From: Klebsormidium nitens
Lineage: Eukaryota > Streptophyta > Klebsormidiophyceae > Klebsormidiales > Klebsormidiaceae
Direction: 5' to 3'
Assembly: GCA_000708835.1 (NCBI GenBank)
Contig: DF236998.1
Coordinates: 215,629 to 279,628, forward strand
DNA length: 64,000 nt
Positions 1 to 10,836 of this stretch are shown here, one piece after another. How positions within the stretch are numbered: the stretch's first letter is position 1; every line of letters starts with the position of its first letter. Below the pieces are notes generated by a model. The model saw only the letters and a program-made list of their open reading frames with translations, had not been told where the DNA came from and searched no databases. The position numbers and the translations under genes are program-made.

Positions 1-387
1 TCGTATCTAGCTCGATGTCGTTCCCCCAACCTTTCAATAGACGCCAGATATACTACCAGTGCTCCTCATTCTGCCCGCCCCACCACTCTGCACGTAAAGG
101 CGCCTTGTATCTTTGAGAAATACCGTCAAGAAGCCAGTTCAGTACGCCAATCACGCTACTTCCTAGAGGTTTCATCAAACTGAGCCTTTGCTCTCTCCAG
201 AATCTTTTCATCCTTATTCCTCTTTGGAGAAATCCCAGCCCGAAAGGAAGCTCCGTGGCGGGTCTGAGAGAAACGAAACGACTTGTGGCAAGCTCCCAGA
301 TTTTTGGGATCGAGCCACCGTTAGACCACTTCATAGACTGTTCATAAATCAGTAACATCTGCTTTAAGGCATTTCCTTGTAACGCAG
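1..387. other. Window edge, no supported gene
   Basis: No convincing exon is visible here. An open minus-strand frame covers 53-526, but it overlaps the plus-strand exon that begins at 388 and has no recognisable motif. The upstream exon(s) of the LRR gene may lie here or left of the window. Confidence 0.4.
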
Positions 388-3300
388 GTTGGACGTCCCT
401 TTTACGAGGACGTGCTTCTTCCTTACTTTGGCGAACACGCGCTGGTCCGCTACGCTGCTCTCTTCCCAGAGCTGAGATGGCTGTGTGAGACAACGCCCCT
501 CGCTTCGTGTCATTTTTTATTGACACGAACTGCTTGCGGAATACTCTGCACCTTTGCTTCGCCCGCTCCAGACTCTCAATCGCAAGATGTGAGGCTTTCG
601 ATTGTTATGGCTTTCATTAGGATTGCCGTAAGTGGCGGATTGCTGACGTTGATTCGCGAGGGCTTGTCTTCAGAATTATGCCCGAGCTCCCCTGCGTTTA
701 ATCGGCGGTGGGCTTTTCCTGCAGTGCTCAGTCAACTGGACGGCAAAGTACTTCAAAACCAGGAAATAAAGGTTGAGGGGACGACGCCTCCCTTCGACTT
801 CGAAGCGCTTCTGTGGGCCCTGCCAACCTGTCAAGTCTTCGACGCGAGGTTCATCAGGTATGATGTTTCGAAGCATGAGATCAAGGAGAATAATGTTGAG
901 CCTTACTCCAACTGACACGAAAAACTCTAAGCCCAGAAAAAGTACCTGCTCTGCGCTTCTACCCGCCCTAACCCCCATACGAACCCTACCCGTCTCAGTG
1001 CGGTTACCTTATTATTATCTGAGCTTATTATTATCTTTCTTGAGTTCGCTTTTCTAAGCAAATAAAGGTGGTAGCGATGGTGAGCTGCGTGTGGTGCGAT
1101 CGGTTGGGCATCTGCTTGGGCAGGGCATCCATTGTTTTCAAACCAGCCCTTTACTGTGTTTCGACACCACTTTGGGACGTCACTCAAAATGCTGTCCCAG
1201 CTGCGCTTGTGGAAGTGCTTGGCAGCCCTTCAGGGTTTGAAAATCTCCTGCACATGTGACACTTGCATAATAATAGCTGAGCCTCCAGAAGTCTTTCTGC
1301 AGCGACTCGCGTGCCCGCAGCGCAACCACTGATGAGGCAGTCGAAAGCGGTGGCGAGGCGGATGCGCTCAGCAGGGGCGTTGGAGCTTACGGAAGGTGTG
1401 GAGATCACTCGCAATTACTACCAGGATTCGACATCATTACATACATAAAAGATAGCATCATTTTTGTGCGCGACGGGCCAGGATTCGGCTACAGATGGCT
1501 TTCCTGGGAGGCTACGCAACATTTGCGCGAGTGCCCTCGGATCCGGTTTTAGCTGAAGGTGTAGCTAGGATGCTCGTTATCAACTCGGATGTTTGGGGTC
1601 CGAGCAGGGACTGGACCGGATTCTGCTTCCAACTGGCCCTTGATAGATTCAGAGATCGCTCTCGTTGTTTGCACATGAAGCGGATGCATTACCTATCTTG
1701 TCGGTTTCCCGGATGTTTGCTGCGACGTCCGACAAACTTTTGTGCACCTAGGAGCAGGTCAGGCGAAATGGTATAGACGCGAGACCGCATTTGAGCCGTT
1801 GAAATATCGGGTTGGCGACTTGCGAGATGTTAGCATTGTATGCATCTTGATTGGGAGGATGGTGAGAGTGCTTTGAAGATGTACTGCTTTTGCGGGCACA
1901 GGTTTTGGATTATGCAATTCGATTTGCTTGCTTTTGAGGCAAGTGGACTGCTAGAATGCTCGTAAATCTAACATGAGGGCTTCTCACAACGCGGCTCGAG
2001 ATTGGATTTATAATAAATCGACAGCTTCTTTTCGGCAAGGGTACAGGGCTCCATTCACGTCGCTATTACCCCTTAACCGCTCATAAGTTGACTTCCAAAC
2101 TATTGTTAGAATTGCATCTGTTCGACAATTTAACATACCCGGACCTTTAACTTTGCGATCGTCGCTGTAGGCTACGGATGTCACAGCTCAAGCTTGCGTA
2201 CAACCCCCTCACCAGCGAGGAGCTGTGGGCGATACTGCGGTCGCTTCCTAGCTCCAGGTGAGGACCACTGGTTTGAGAAACCCGTTAAGGCAATTACTCT
2301 TCGGGTCAAGGTTGAAAGGGTTGCTGCAGACCCTGTAACTGAAATTGTCTCGGCCCATCTGCTTGCCTCAGAGCACTAAGTCGTGTACTACCGTTTGCTT
2401 CTTATTTCAGGGGAGAGCTGCGTAGACACAGCGATGAAGGACATCAGCTGCCATAAAGATTGTGTGACCGCAATAGCAACTTTGGCGTATCAAAGCCACA
2501 AATCCCCAGCTTCGTTCCGGCCGCAAATGGTATCAACGATCGGGTTCCTGTTCAGTTCGAGTTTACGGATGGATTCCCAGCAACTGTTCACAAAAAAACG
2601 GCAGCTCCTGACTTTCCGCAGCTCTTTTGCAGCCTGAAGACGTTGGACCTCAGTTACTGCGATCTCGACTCTTCCTCGGCTCCGCTCGACGTGCTGGAGG
2701 GCCTGCGCGGCTCCATCTTGGAAGCACTTTTGCTCTCAGGTACGTTTTGTCAGGACACTTTCCGTCCCTCCCTTTCCTTTTCCCTTTACATTGCCTCCAT
2801 TGCGGCCCTTTCGCGAGCAAAATGTTCCCCTGATCTTGCACGGCTCTGAGGACTTATGAATCTGGTTCCCCCTGGATTTTAAGGTGCGTCTCGAACCTGG
2901 GGCGCTCTCGAATTGCCGGCTCTGAAGTCCAACCCGCAATCCGCTTGTAAACCAATCTCCGTTTGGTTCAAATGTTTGTTGACTTTGTCGTGACTTCGGG
3001 CAGAGATACCAATTCTCAGTTGGTCCAGCCATTGCTTTTCGAGCAGGGAACCCCTTCGGCATGCCTCAGCGAAAGCCCGAGGAGATTCCGGTCGTCGAAG
3101 GGTCCTGGCGGAAAGTGAGCGGAATCTGGCGGAAGACCGTCCAAACCGCGTCCCCCCGGCGCGCGCCGAAAGCGCCGCCCAAGAAACCGGCGGCTCGGAA
3201 AAAGGGCCCGGTAAAGCGGCCCGAGTGGAATCTCTGCTTTGATAACGTGGAAGGAGACGGGGGGGAAAGCTCGTCTGCGGCACAGACCCCGGTTGGAGAT

Positions 3301-5954
3301 GACTCGGGTGGAGCTAACCCGGGTGGAGATAAGCCGGATGGAAAGAAACCGGTCGGAGCTAACCCGGGTGAAGCTAACCAGGGAGGACCTAACCCGGATG
3401 AAGATATCTCGGGTGGAGATAACCGGGGTGAAGCTAACCCGGGAGGAGCTAACCCGGGTCGAGATGGTCCTGGTGGAGATACCGCGCGAGCGGTCGGGGG
3501 GAAAGGAACGAGTCGCGATTCGGAGGAAGACCGACCGGCCACATCTTCTGGGGCAGGAGATGCAAAACGGGGCCCCGAGAGCTGTCAACCGAGTGAGTCA
3601 GGGGCAGAAAGGAACTCCGTAGATGCATTTCCGGGCACCTCTTTGCGAGAGGGGGGGGCAAGTTGTGGTCCGGAGCAAGTAACCAGCTCCTCGAGGCAGA
3701 GCCCGGGCGATAATGAACCGGGCGCGTCGACGGCAGGGGAAGCGAGTCAAAGCGCGCCTCATCGGACGGAACAAGACGGCGGTGGCGCGGGGGATCTTGC
3801 AACAGAGAATGGTGTCCCGGACAGTGCTTCGATTCGGACGGCTGACCCCGATCGGAAGGGCAAGGACAAGATCGAAGACGGGACGCCAGGAAGCCCTCCG
3901 TACCTTGCGGAATCGTCGGAACACACGGCGGACCGGAAAGGCAAAGCGAAAGTGGACGAAGGCCCTTCAACCGTTTCCGATCCTCCTGTTGATGACGCTT
4001 CCAGCCGGACGGAAACCAGCGCCTTTCCCGGGGAAGTCAGAAACGGCAGGCATAACGGCGCGGAATCGTCCGAAAAGTTTCCCTCGCCCGAGGTCGCCTC
4101 GACCGCCGCTGACGTCCCCGCCATCATTTTCGGTTCGATCCTGACGTCACTCCCGCCGACGCTCAAGAAGCTCGCGCTCTCCGACTGTGGCCTGGGGGAC
4201 GTCCACGTGGCGCAGATCGTGCGTGGGCTGACGTCAGCGGGGTGCGCGCTGTGGGAGCTGGACCTGTCGCAGAACGAGGTCTCGGCGCGGGGGGCGAGTG
4301 CCGTCTTTGTTTGGCTCCAGGTGGGGGTGGTTCTCTGAGGGGTCCGTCCTCCTGTTTTGAGTTCTTTCTTTTAGTCAAAGACGGTCTGCACATGGTCATT
4401 TCGTGGGTGATTACGAAATTGGTCCCAAACCCAATGTGCCGCCTTTGAGGGCTCCAGGTGACTACCGCTTCAGGGGACGTTCGTCTGATGATCTTCAAAT
4501 CTCGTTCTACTTTCGTCAATCCCGTGGTTGACCGTTCCTTGCTGGGGGTTCGCGGATCGGCCTCGAATATGTTCGACAACAAATCAATTATCCCTATATG
4601 CAGAGGGCGGTCTTCAATCAGGTCTTGGTGAGGACGCGCTTTTCTTGACTTGGTGTTGACCTCAGGCTGTCAATTAGTGGCTGATGAAGTCGCTCTGTCT
4701 TCGCGCAGCACAACGATTCTCTGCGTCACTTGAGCCTGGCTCAGAACAAGGTGACCAGCACATGTACGGACGACCTGTTGGGCGCGTTGCAGAAAAACAC
4801 CACGCTTTCAAAGGTGAGGTCATGCTTACGTACTTTTCAGATTCTCGACTCAATTGGTGTCATCAAATAGACCGAAGACTTTTCTTCCATCTTTTGCGCG
4901 TTCCTTGTCTTCAAGCCTAAGCCGGACTTCTAGGATAGCTGTTTTCGAAGTGCTGCATGATGCGGCAATCAACTCTCTTTTTCTGCACCCATAAATCAAG
5001 GTATATTCTGAAGATCAAAGGTGCCTTTACCTTCTTCGGTACTGCACATCCGCCACAATTGACCTTCCCAACCGTAGCCCAGCCAGACAAGTTGTGTGCC
5101 GTCGGATGAGGTACATCCGGGCCATCGAACGGGCCAGCATTTGCTCTGTGCCAGATCCTGCGATCGGGTCAGATCGAACGCGCTTTCTTGAGACGGTCAG
5201 CTTTAGCCTTAGTCACTCAGCAGTAAAACCGTCCTCTTTGTCGCTTAACCACCTGCAATTTCCAAAGGACCTCGGTGACCTCTGCCGGTGGCTCTTGTAT
5301 TGTGCGAGCGACTTGAGACCCCTCTTGTTCGGTCGTTCAAGCCTAATCGCATGTGCCTGTGAAAGGCTGCCCAAATGGTTTACTCTTCTACACCAACACG
5401 ACCGTCTTTAACCAAGTTCCACGTCGCAAAGGCGGGTTCCTTCCCGGCCGTTGAGAAGATTACATCCCGGATATAGTTGCCTCCCTTATTGACATGACAT
5501 GTTCCAAAAACGGTAAGGCATTTTTATTCGTGATTCTATTGGCTGAAACCCTTACCGGGTTGACCGCGTTGACCGAAACCGAAACTTGAACGACTAACCC
5601 CCTACTAACCACAGCATATTCCCTGCTTCAAAAGCTAAAAACTTCTAAACCCCATATGAAACCCTTCATCGCAAAAATCACAAAACTTCCAAGGGGGAGG
5701 ACATTCTAGTTCGATTCTGTGCTGACTGGAAAACGGGATTTGTGCAGCTTTCATTGGCGGGGAATTACTCCTTCGGCGAGGAGCGCGTCTCCGAAGTTTT
5801 GGAAGCTGCCCGCGAGCATGCTGAATTGCTTGTGGCCCTAGAGACGGCCACAGTTTTCAGCCTGGATCTCTCCTTCATTGACGTCACATACGCAGCTAGG
5901 AATAGGTTCCGAGACACTTATGCGGGTGTTGCACAATTGGACCTTCGAATATGA
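388..5954 (+). CDS. Leucine-rich-repeat protein with long disordered insert (5' incomplete)
   Basis: Proposed exons are <388-857, 2171-2257, 2633-2739, 3047-4320, 4709-4813 and 5748-5954; phases close through all six, giving at least 749 residues. The exons from 2171 on are well supported. They encode ribonuclease-inhibitor-type LRRs of about 28 residues, for example LKLAYNPL, LKTLDLSYCDL, LEALLLSGNPF, LKKLALSDCGL, LWELDLSQNEV, LRHLSLAQNKV and LSLAGNYSF. Between the third and fourth repeats the 3047-4320 exon inserts about 365 residues that are Gly/Pro/Asp/Ser-rich, probably disordered, and include a 15-bp tandem repeat. The 388-857 exon joins in phase across a 1.3-kb intron but has no LRR pattern of its own, so it is less certain. 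Such proteins usually act as protein-binding scaffolds; the partner is unknown. No signal peptide or membrane segment is seen in the visible part. Confidence 0.65.
3297..3480 (+). repeat. 15-bp coding minisatellite inside LRR gene
   Basis: Units resembling ggtggagctaacccg recur about twelve times with substitutions. Because 15 is a multiple of three, they encode a five-residue period of the type GGANP/GEANP. The same periodicity keeps several other frames open on both strands, which explains the long antisense frames seen here. Confidence 0.8.
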
Positions 5955-7049
5955 ACGAGCGCAAGCTTATGTACGGTTCGTCTTGCCGTGACATTGTTTG
6001 TGATTCCGCTAGTCGCGATCAGGCCTGTAGTTATTCCAATTGAGAGCCTGCATCTCGAGAATAAAGTCACTCGTGCGATTTCTTCATTTCCCTAGAAATT
6101 TGGTGCACGTGACTTCCAGATTTGGTGAAAGACTTACGTCATATAGGTCAGGACATCTTGTATAGAGCTTTCAAGGGGTCGCAATGGTCCAACGAAGATC
6201 ACTGTAACCCGACTGTCAATGTATTAGGCATTCCATCTGGACTTGTATTACGCCCGTCAAAATATATTTTTAACAGTGTGCCATGCCTACAATTGTAGGA
6301 CTCGGCATCAGTGTGCTGCTTTTCCTCGCACAAGCACCTCACCAGATTGCACTCGCTGCGGGGTGTTCGACAGAAAGTAGCGCGCACAGGCTGACCTGGA
6401 AACGTTCCAACATCATGGTGTTGCTGAGTAAGCCACCGCGTCGCAATTGTAATCCAAGCACCCTCGGTGCGACGCAATCTGATTTAGATTGCTTGATACG
6501 AGTTCATAGTTTATGCACATGGAATTGCGGTCTTAATTGGCTATGTATGCAATTGTTGCACAGACGGACATATATTACAAACAGAACGCACTACTGTAGA
6601 GTCCCTTTTCCTCAAAATTTGTGTAGCAGCAGCTTGTGTGGGAGGGAGTCCAAGATCGATCATGAGTTTGAAGGGATCCCGCTGGACCGTGGAATCTGAC
6701 CTCGTCAAACCGCGCAGCCAAATTTTATTAACCCCCTTGTCTTGACTCAAGGTCAATCGCACGGTCAGAAACCAGTCATTGCCCATCGCGAACGGTAGAA
6801 AGAGCCCAGTCACCATGTTGGTCTCAGTTTAACCGCATAACATGACCCAGTACTGAACCCGCATCCGGCTTGAGGAAGATTCCCGTATATGGAGCTTGAA
6901 GGTTCAGCACACCAACTGAAGCTGGTGAGGAGGGAGAACAGCGGCCTTTTAGTTGCGCTCACAAGCCGTGCTGAAGCTCTCGAACATTGCATGTAAAGCA
7001 GCAGATGCTGAAAGCCTTCTCGTTGATAAATAGCGCGCAGCGACAAGCG
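5955..7049. other. Intergenic, nothing recognised
   Basis: This is the spacer between the LRR gene and the GFA gene, both on the plus strand. Several open frames of 90-140 codons occur on both strands, but none has a family motif, splice-compatible neighbours or a convincing composition. Confidence 0.5.
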
Positions 7050-9710
7050 ATGGCGTCCATCGGAGGACAGTGCTTGTGTTCTGCAGTCAAGTTTGAGATC
7101 CATGATGTGGAGCCTGCCATTCAGGTGAGAACGTCGTTGTGCTGATAAATCGATCGTTTGCTTGTCCTCCCATGAGTTTGTTAGGCGGTGGTGCATACAG
7201 CCACTGCGATGATACGGTGCACCAAAAGTGTGCGCTCAGAATATACCGTCAGAAGATCGTGAAATACTTGGCGTCAGAGAAGATTAGCTAAGTCGGCGTC
7301 AGAGAAGAATGAGTAATCCGGCGTCCATCTGCGCTGCCACTGGCAGCAGCAGATGAGTAGCTCTTGGGTGCAGAGACATGGTGGTGGCAAGATTCCTGCA
7401 TGGAGCATTGCTAGTCTTTCATGTCACCTGCAAGTTTTGTCAAGATACACTACGTCAAATGATTTACATACAGGCGGCCGGGAGTACTCATATAGCTTAA
7501 TCAGCAAACGCATGTCGGAAGCCACTGACATCACATCAGTCGGTGCCTAATAAGTATGACTAACCGCGTCTTCTGAACATTTGATACATTCTTTGCAATC
7601 AGCAAGCAGAGTCCTCAAGATCTGTTGCTCAAACTCTCCTGCTTTTTGCAACAGTGCTACTGCCACTGCGAGACGTGCCGGAAGGTCCGCTCAGCTCCGA
7701 TCGTCCCTTTGATGTTGTTTCCGATTGATCTTCCTTATGGGTTTGCCGACAAGGAAGGGAAGTGAGTATCGCCCTCTGTTGTTTCTTCTTGCCCTACCTG
7801 CCAGTGATATACCTGCCGGGCTGCTTTGTGTAACTTGCGCCAAAGCTACTTATCAAAGCACTTCCCAAACTGGATCGTGCCCCCCTTGCCCTTCTTTCTC
7901 CGCTTGGTCTTTGCTTTTACTTTCTGATCGAACCCCGTCTCTCATCAATAGCCTGGCGACAAAGCTGGCCGCTGCAACTCTCGGATGGGAAAAGAGGGAA
8001 GCTGTTGTGACTCTGCTGGTGTGATGATGCTTCACCAGAGGTCAAGGAGTTGAGGGCTCACCATAAGATCCGAACCTTATGAGCAGACGTTTAGAAGCAC
8101 AATCTGCGGCCACCATTGTCCAGCACCAGCTGCTCTACTTGAATGCAGGCAACATCTGATCAGTGTAATATCTCAATGGCCCTGACCTCGTATGCTGAAA
8201 GGCAGGTGCTTTTTCATGGGGCGAACAGCGGCTAGCAAAGCATCATTTGCAGAACGCGTGATCTCGCTGTTTCTGCCCAGGTTCAAAGTCACCGAGGGGG
8301 CCGACTTGGTAACCTCGTACAACCACACGCACACCGGACCACGACGAGCGTTCTGTAAACGGTGAGCGCCAATGATCTCCGTATCTGTTCCTTTTGAGCC
8401 TGCCTGATCCTTCCAGCTCGTGTTGGTATTGTAAATGACTGACATCTTGGATTGCCTGACGACTGACTGCGAAAGTCTGTCCAAGAGTAGAAACCGATGG
8501 GCTTGTTTCAGGACGGGGCAAGATGGCTTGTGCTCTTGGTTCCCCTTGGCTTCTTACCTTTTTGGGTCTGCGAGTGTCTTTGAACGAGTGTGATCCCGCT
8601 GGAATCCTGACAGATCAGTACCACTGCAGGTCTGGCCATATTCTGCTTCTGGAGCGGCCTCGTTGTGCTTTTTGTGTCTTGGAAGCTTATTCAAGCTTAC
8701 CCAAGCTCGGACACATTAGACCCCCAGGAACATGGGAGATTGCTAATACGCTCTCTGGCAGATTGCAAAACCTGGTTCGTTCACGAAAATTGTGCTGATC
8801 TTAAGTAACCTTTGTAATTTAACGCTGTCCCTTACAGGTGCGGCTCAGCGGTTTTCAACTGCGGGAAGTGGATTGCCATTTTCCCTAGCACAATCACGTC
8901 AGGCGCCTCCTTCAAGTAAGTATTGAATCCTGCCCGAAGAACAAAAGAAGGGCGAGACGGGGAGGGGGGAAGGAAAACTGACGGGTTCTGAGGAGATGAC
9001 ATCAGGGCTGGTCGGGTGGGTGGGAGACCCTGCTTGAAGAATGTGTTGTCTTGAAAGCTCACGGCAGTGCCGGCAGACTCTTTCGTCGACTTCGCAGAAC
9101 TTCTTGAGGAGTACACCTTCCAGCTCAGTGTCTCTCTTCGAGATTGGAAACTCAGGTTACTCAAGGGTTGGAGGCCATTTTTCTTGTCGGTCCGTGACCA
9201 ACAATGGTTTGGAGCCTTCGGAAAGCTTCAAAGAACGGTAGAGAGGTTTATGTGGCCTTTGTGGAGCGTTGTACTGATGAGCTGTCCTGATGAAAGCTGA
9301 GGTACAAAACGGCCAAGTCTCACGAATCTTGACATACAAAGCTGATCTACAATGCTGATCCTTTATGATGAGGAACCAGAAGGTCCGGATGGAGTGCTCA
9401 TCATGGAAGCGCTCTAAAATCAAGTTTGCTGGCAGTTGTCAAGTCCGTTTCTAATCAAGAGCCCAGGCACCTTCTGTCCCGAAACTTGAGAGTCGCTTGA
9501 TCTTATGAGGTAGCACAAGATTTAGGAAAGAACGTTTTTCTTTCTGTCGCCGTGCATTTTCTGTAACATACCTGTGTGCTTGCCCCTTGCAGGCCGGAAT
9601 GCCACATCCACTACGAAGATTCGATCATGCCAATGCGCGACGGTCTGCCAAAGTATGCTCAGGGTCCCGAGTCACAAAAGCTGGAGGAAGACAGTCCCGA
9701 GAAGCCATGA
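7050..9710 (+). CDS. GFA/CENP-V domain zinc protein
   Basis: Five exons, 7050-7124, 7655-7761, 8281-8361, 8838-8915 and 9593-9710, join in phase to about 152 residues, the normal size for a single-domain member of the GFA (glutathione-dependent formaldehyde-activating enzyme) family. The diagnostic zinc ligands are in order: QCLC in exon 1, CHCETC at the start of exon 2, and FCKRCG formed across the exon 3/4 junction. The C-terminal HIHYEDSIMPMRDGLPKY matches the usual HI...DGLP.Y ending. Family members bind zinc and often act on, or bind, glutathione adducts; others such as CENP-V are chromatin or cytoskeletal proteins. The substrate cannot be told from sequence. No targeting peptide is seen, so a cytosolic or nuclear location is likely. 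The start ATG at 7050 gives the typical short lead before the first CxC. Confidence 0.85.
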
Positions 9711-10836
9711 GAGACGTTGGGTACTGAAGCTGACGTGACCCCTGTCCGTCTGATTCTGTTCGCTAGACGCGCGCAAGTGAAGGCTAAGCAATGAAGGGGC
9801 TCGCTAGACAAATAGGAGCGATACGGAGCACGCGCTGGCAAGTCGAGTTGTTCACAAGGACGATGCAGCTCCCGATTGGGTGTTGCCGAGCAACTTCAAG
9901 ATACGGAGACTCTGCGCATAGAAGTCAACATACCGGGTCGATGCAGTGAGTCATGGAGAGCATAGATTCTTAGCCATATGCATAGTCTACTTGAAGAATC
10001 TATGCAGCTTTGCAAGCTTGTCCATGCATGGCAAGTAACTTTATATGGGTACATGACAAAAGAATCAACTTTTGACGACGGTACACAATTCGAGTTTATA
10101 TCGCCCTGCGCGCCTGGATCTTATGCCAGTGATCCAATCGTCCAAAACTTTTGAGTTAAAAAAAGGAAACCGTCGTGGCAGGGCCTCGCAGATTTATATA
10201 ATAGCGGAATACAATACGGGCCAGCTCTGTAGTATATAGCGCATACACGCTATAAGTTAAGGATACACAGACTAGTTGGCATGGGTTTCTCCATGTCTGC
10301 GCAGATCCGATCCATGCCTTTGATATACGCACGGGCTTTAAGAGAAGTGTCCATCTTGGCTTGATTGAGTCTGCGCGCGCCACTGAACGTTGGCCGCCGT
10401 GCCCAAACGCCCTAAAAATAATCATGACCTACTGCATGCCGCCATGACAGCTATACACAAGCCTCTAGGATGAGGACTACGCTAATGTATGATTAACCAG
10501 TCAGGCCTTGACTGGAATACAGTACACTGTACCGCATTTGTTGAGGACTGTTATCCTTCATACGGTCCTGCATGCAACTTCTTCTGAAGGTCGTCAGGTT
10601 ATGGCTTTTGCTCCCTGCGATTGATCTATCCGGGTCTACCATAATCTTCGGTGTACAACACAACTACGCCTAACGCTTCGTGATCGCACATCTTATGTAC
10701 ACGTACTAGATAAAGTCATAAACCCTATGTACATTGTAAGGATGGCATACACCTCTCTTTTGCAGCTTGCTCCTATACAACGGCTGAGGGTATGCGGATC
10801 TCAAAGCTTAGCCTGTCTTCATACACAGCGTCCAAA
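9711..10836. other. Convergent intergenic spacer
   Basis: This lies between the 3' ends of the GFA gene (+) and PYD1 (-), so it should hold both 3' UTRs. No coding exon is recognised. It contains one perfect inverted repeat, listed separately. Confidence 0.55.
9960..10005. repeat. Perfect 12-bp inverted repeat, 22-nt loop
   Basis: gcatagattctt at 9960-9971 is the exact reverse complement of aagaatctatgc at 9994-10005. It sits about 250 bases after the GFA stop codon and could fold in the 3' UTR or downstream flank. The function is unknown. Confidence 0.7.

Noticed and set aside
53-526. Minus-strand open frame of 157 codons
   Set aside because: It overlaps the better-supported plus-strand exon 388-857, has no recognisable motif and no splice-compatible partner.
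3016-3622. Long frames on the minus strand and in a second plus frame over the LRR insert
   Set aside because: They are by-products of the 15-bp repeat, whose length keeps all frames open; the chosen frame is fixed by LRR motifs on both sides.
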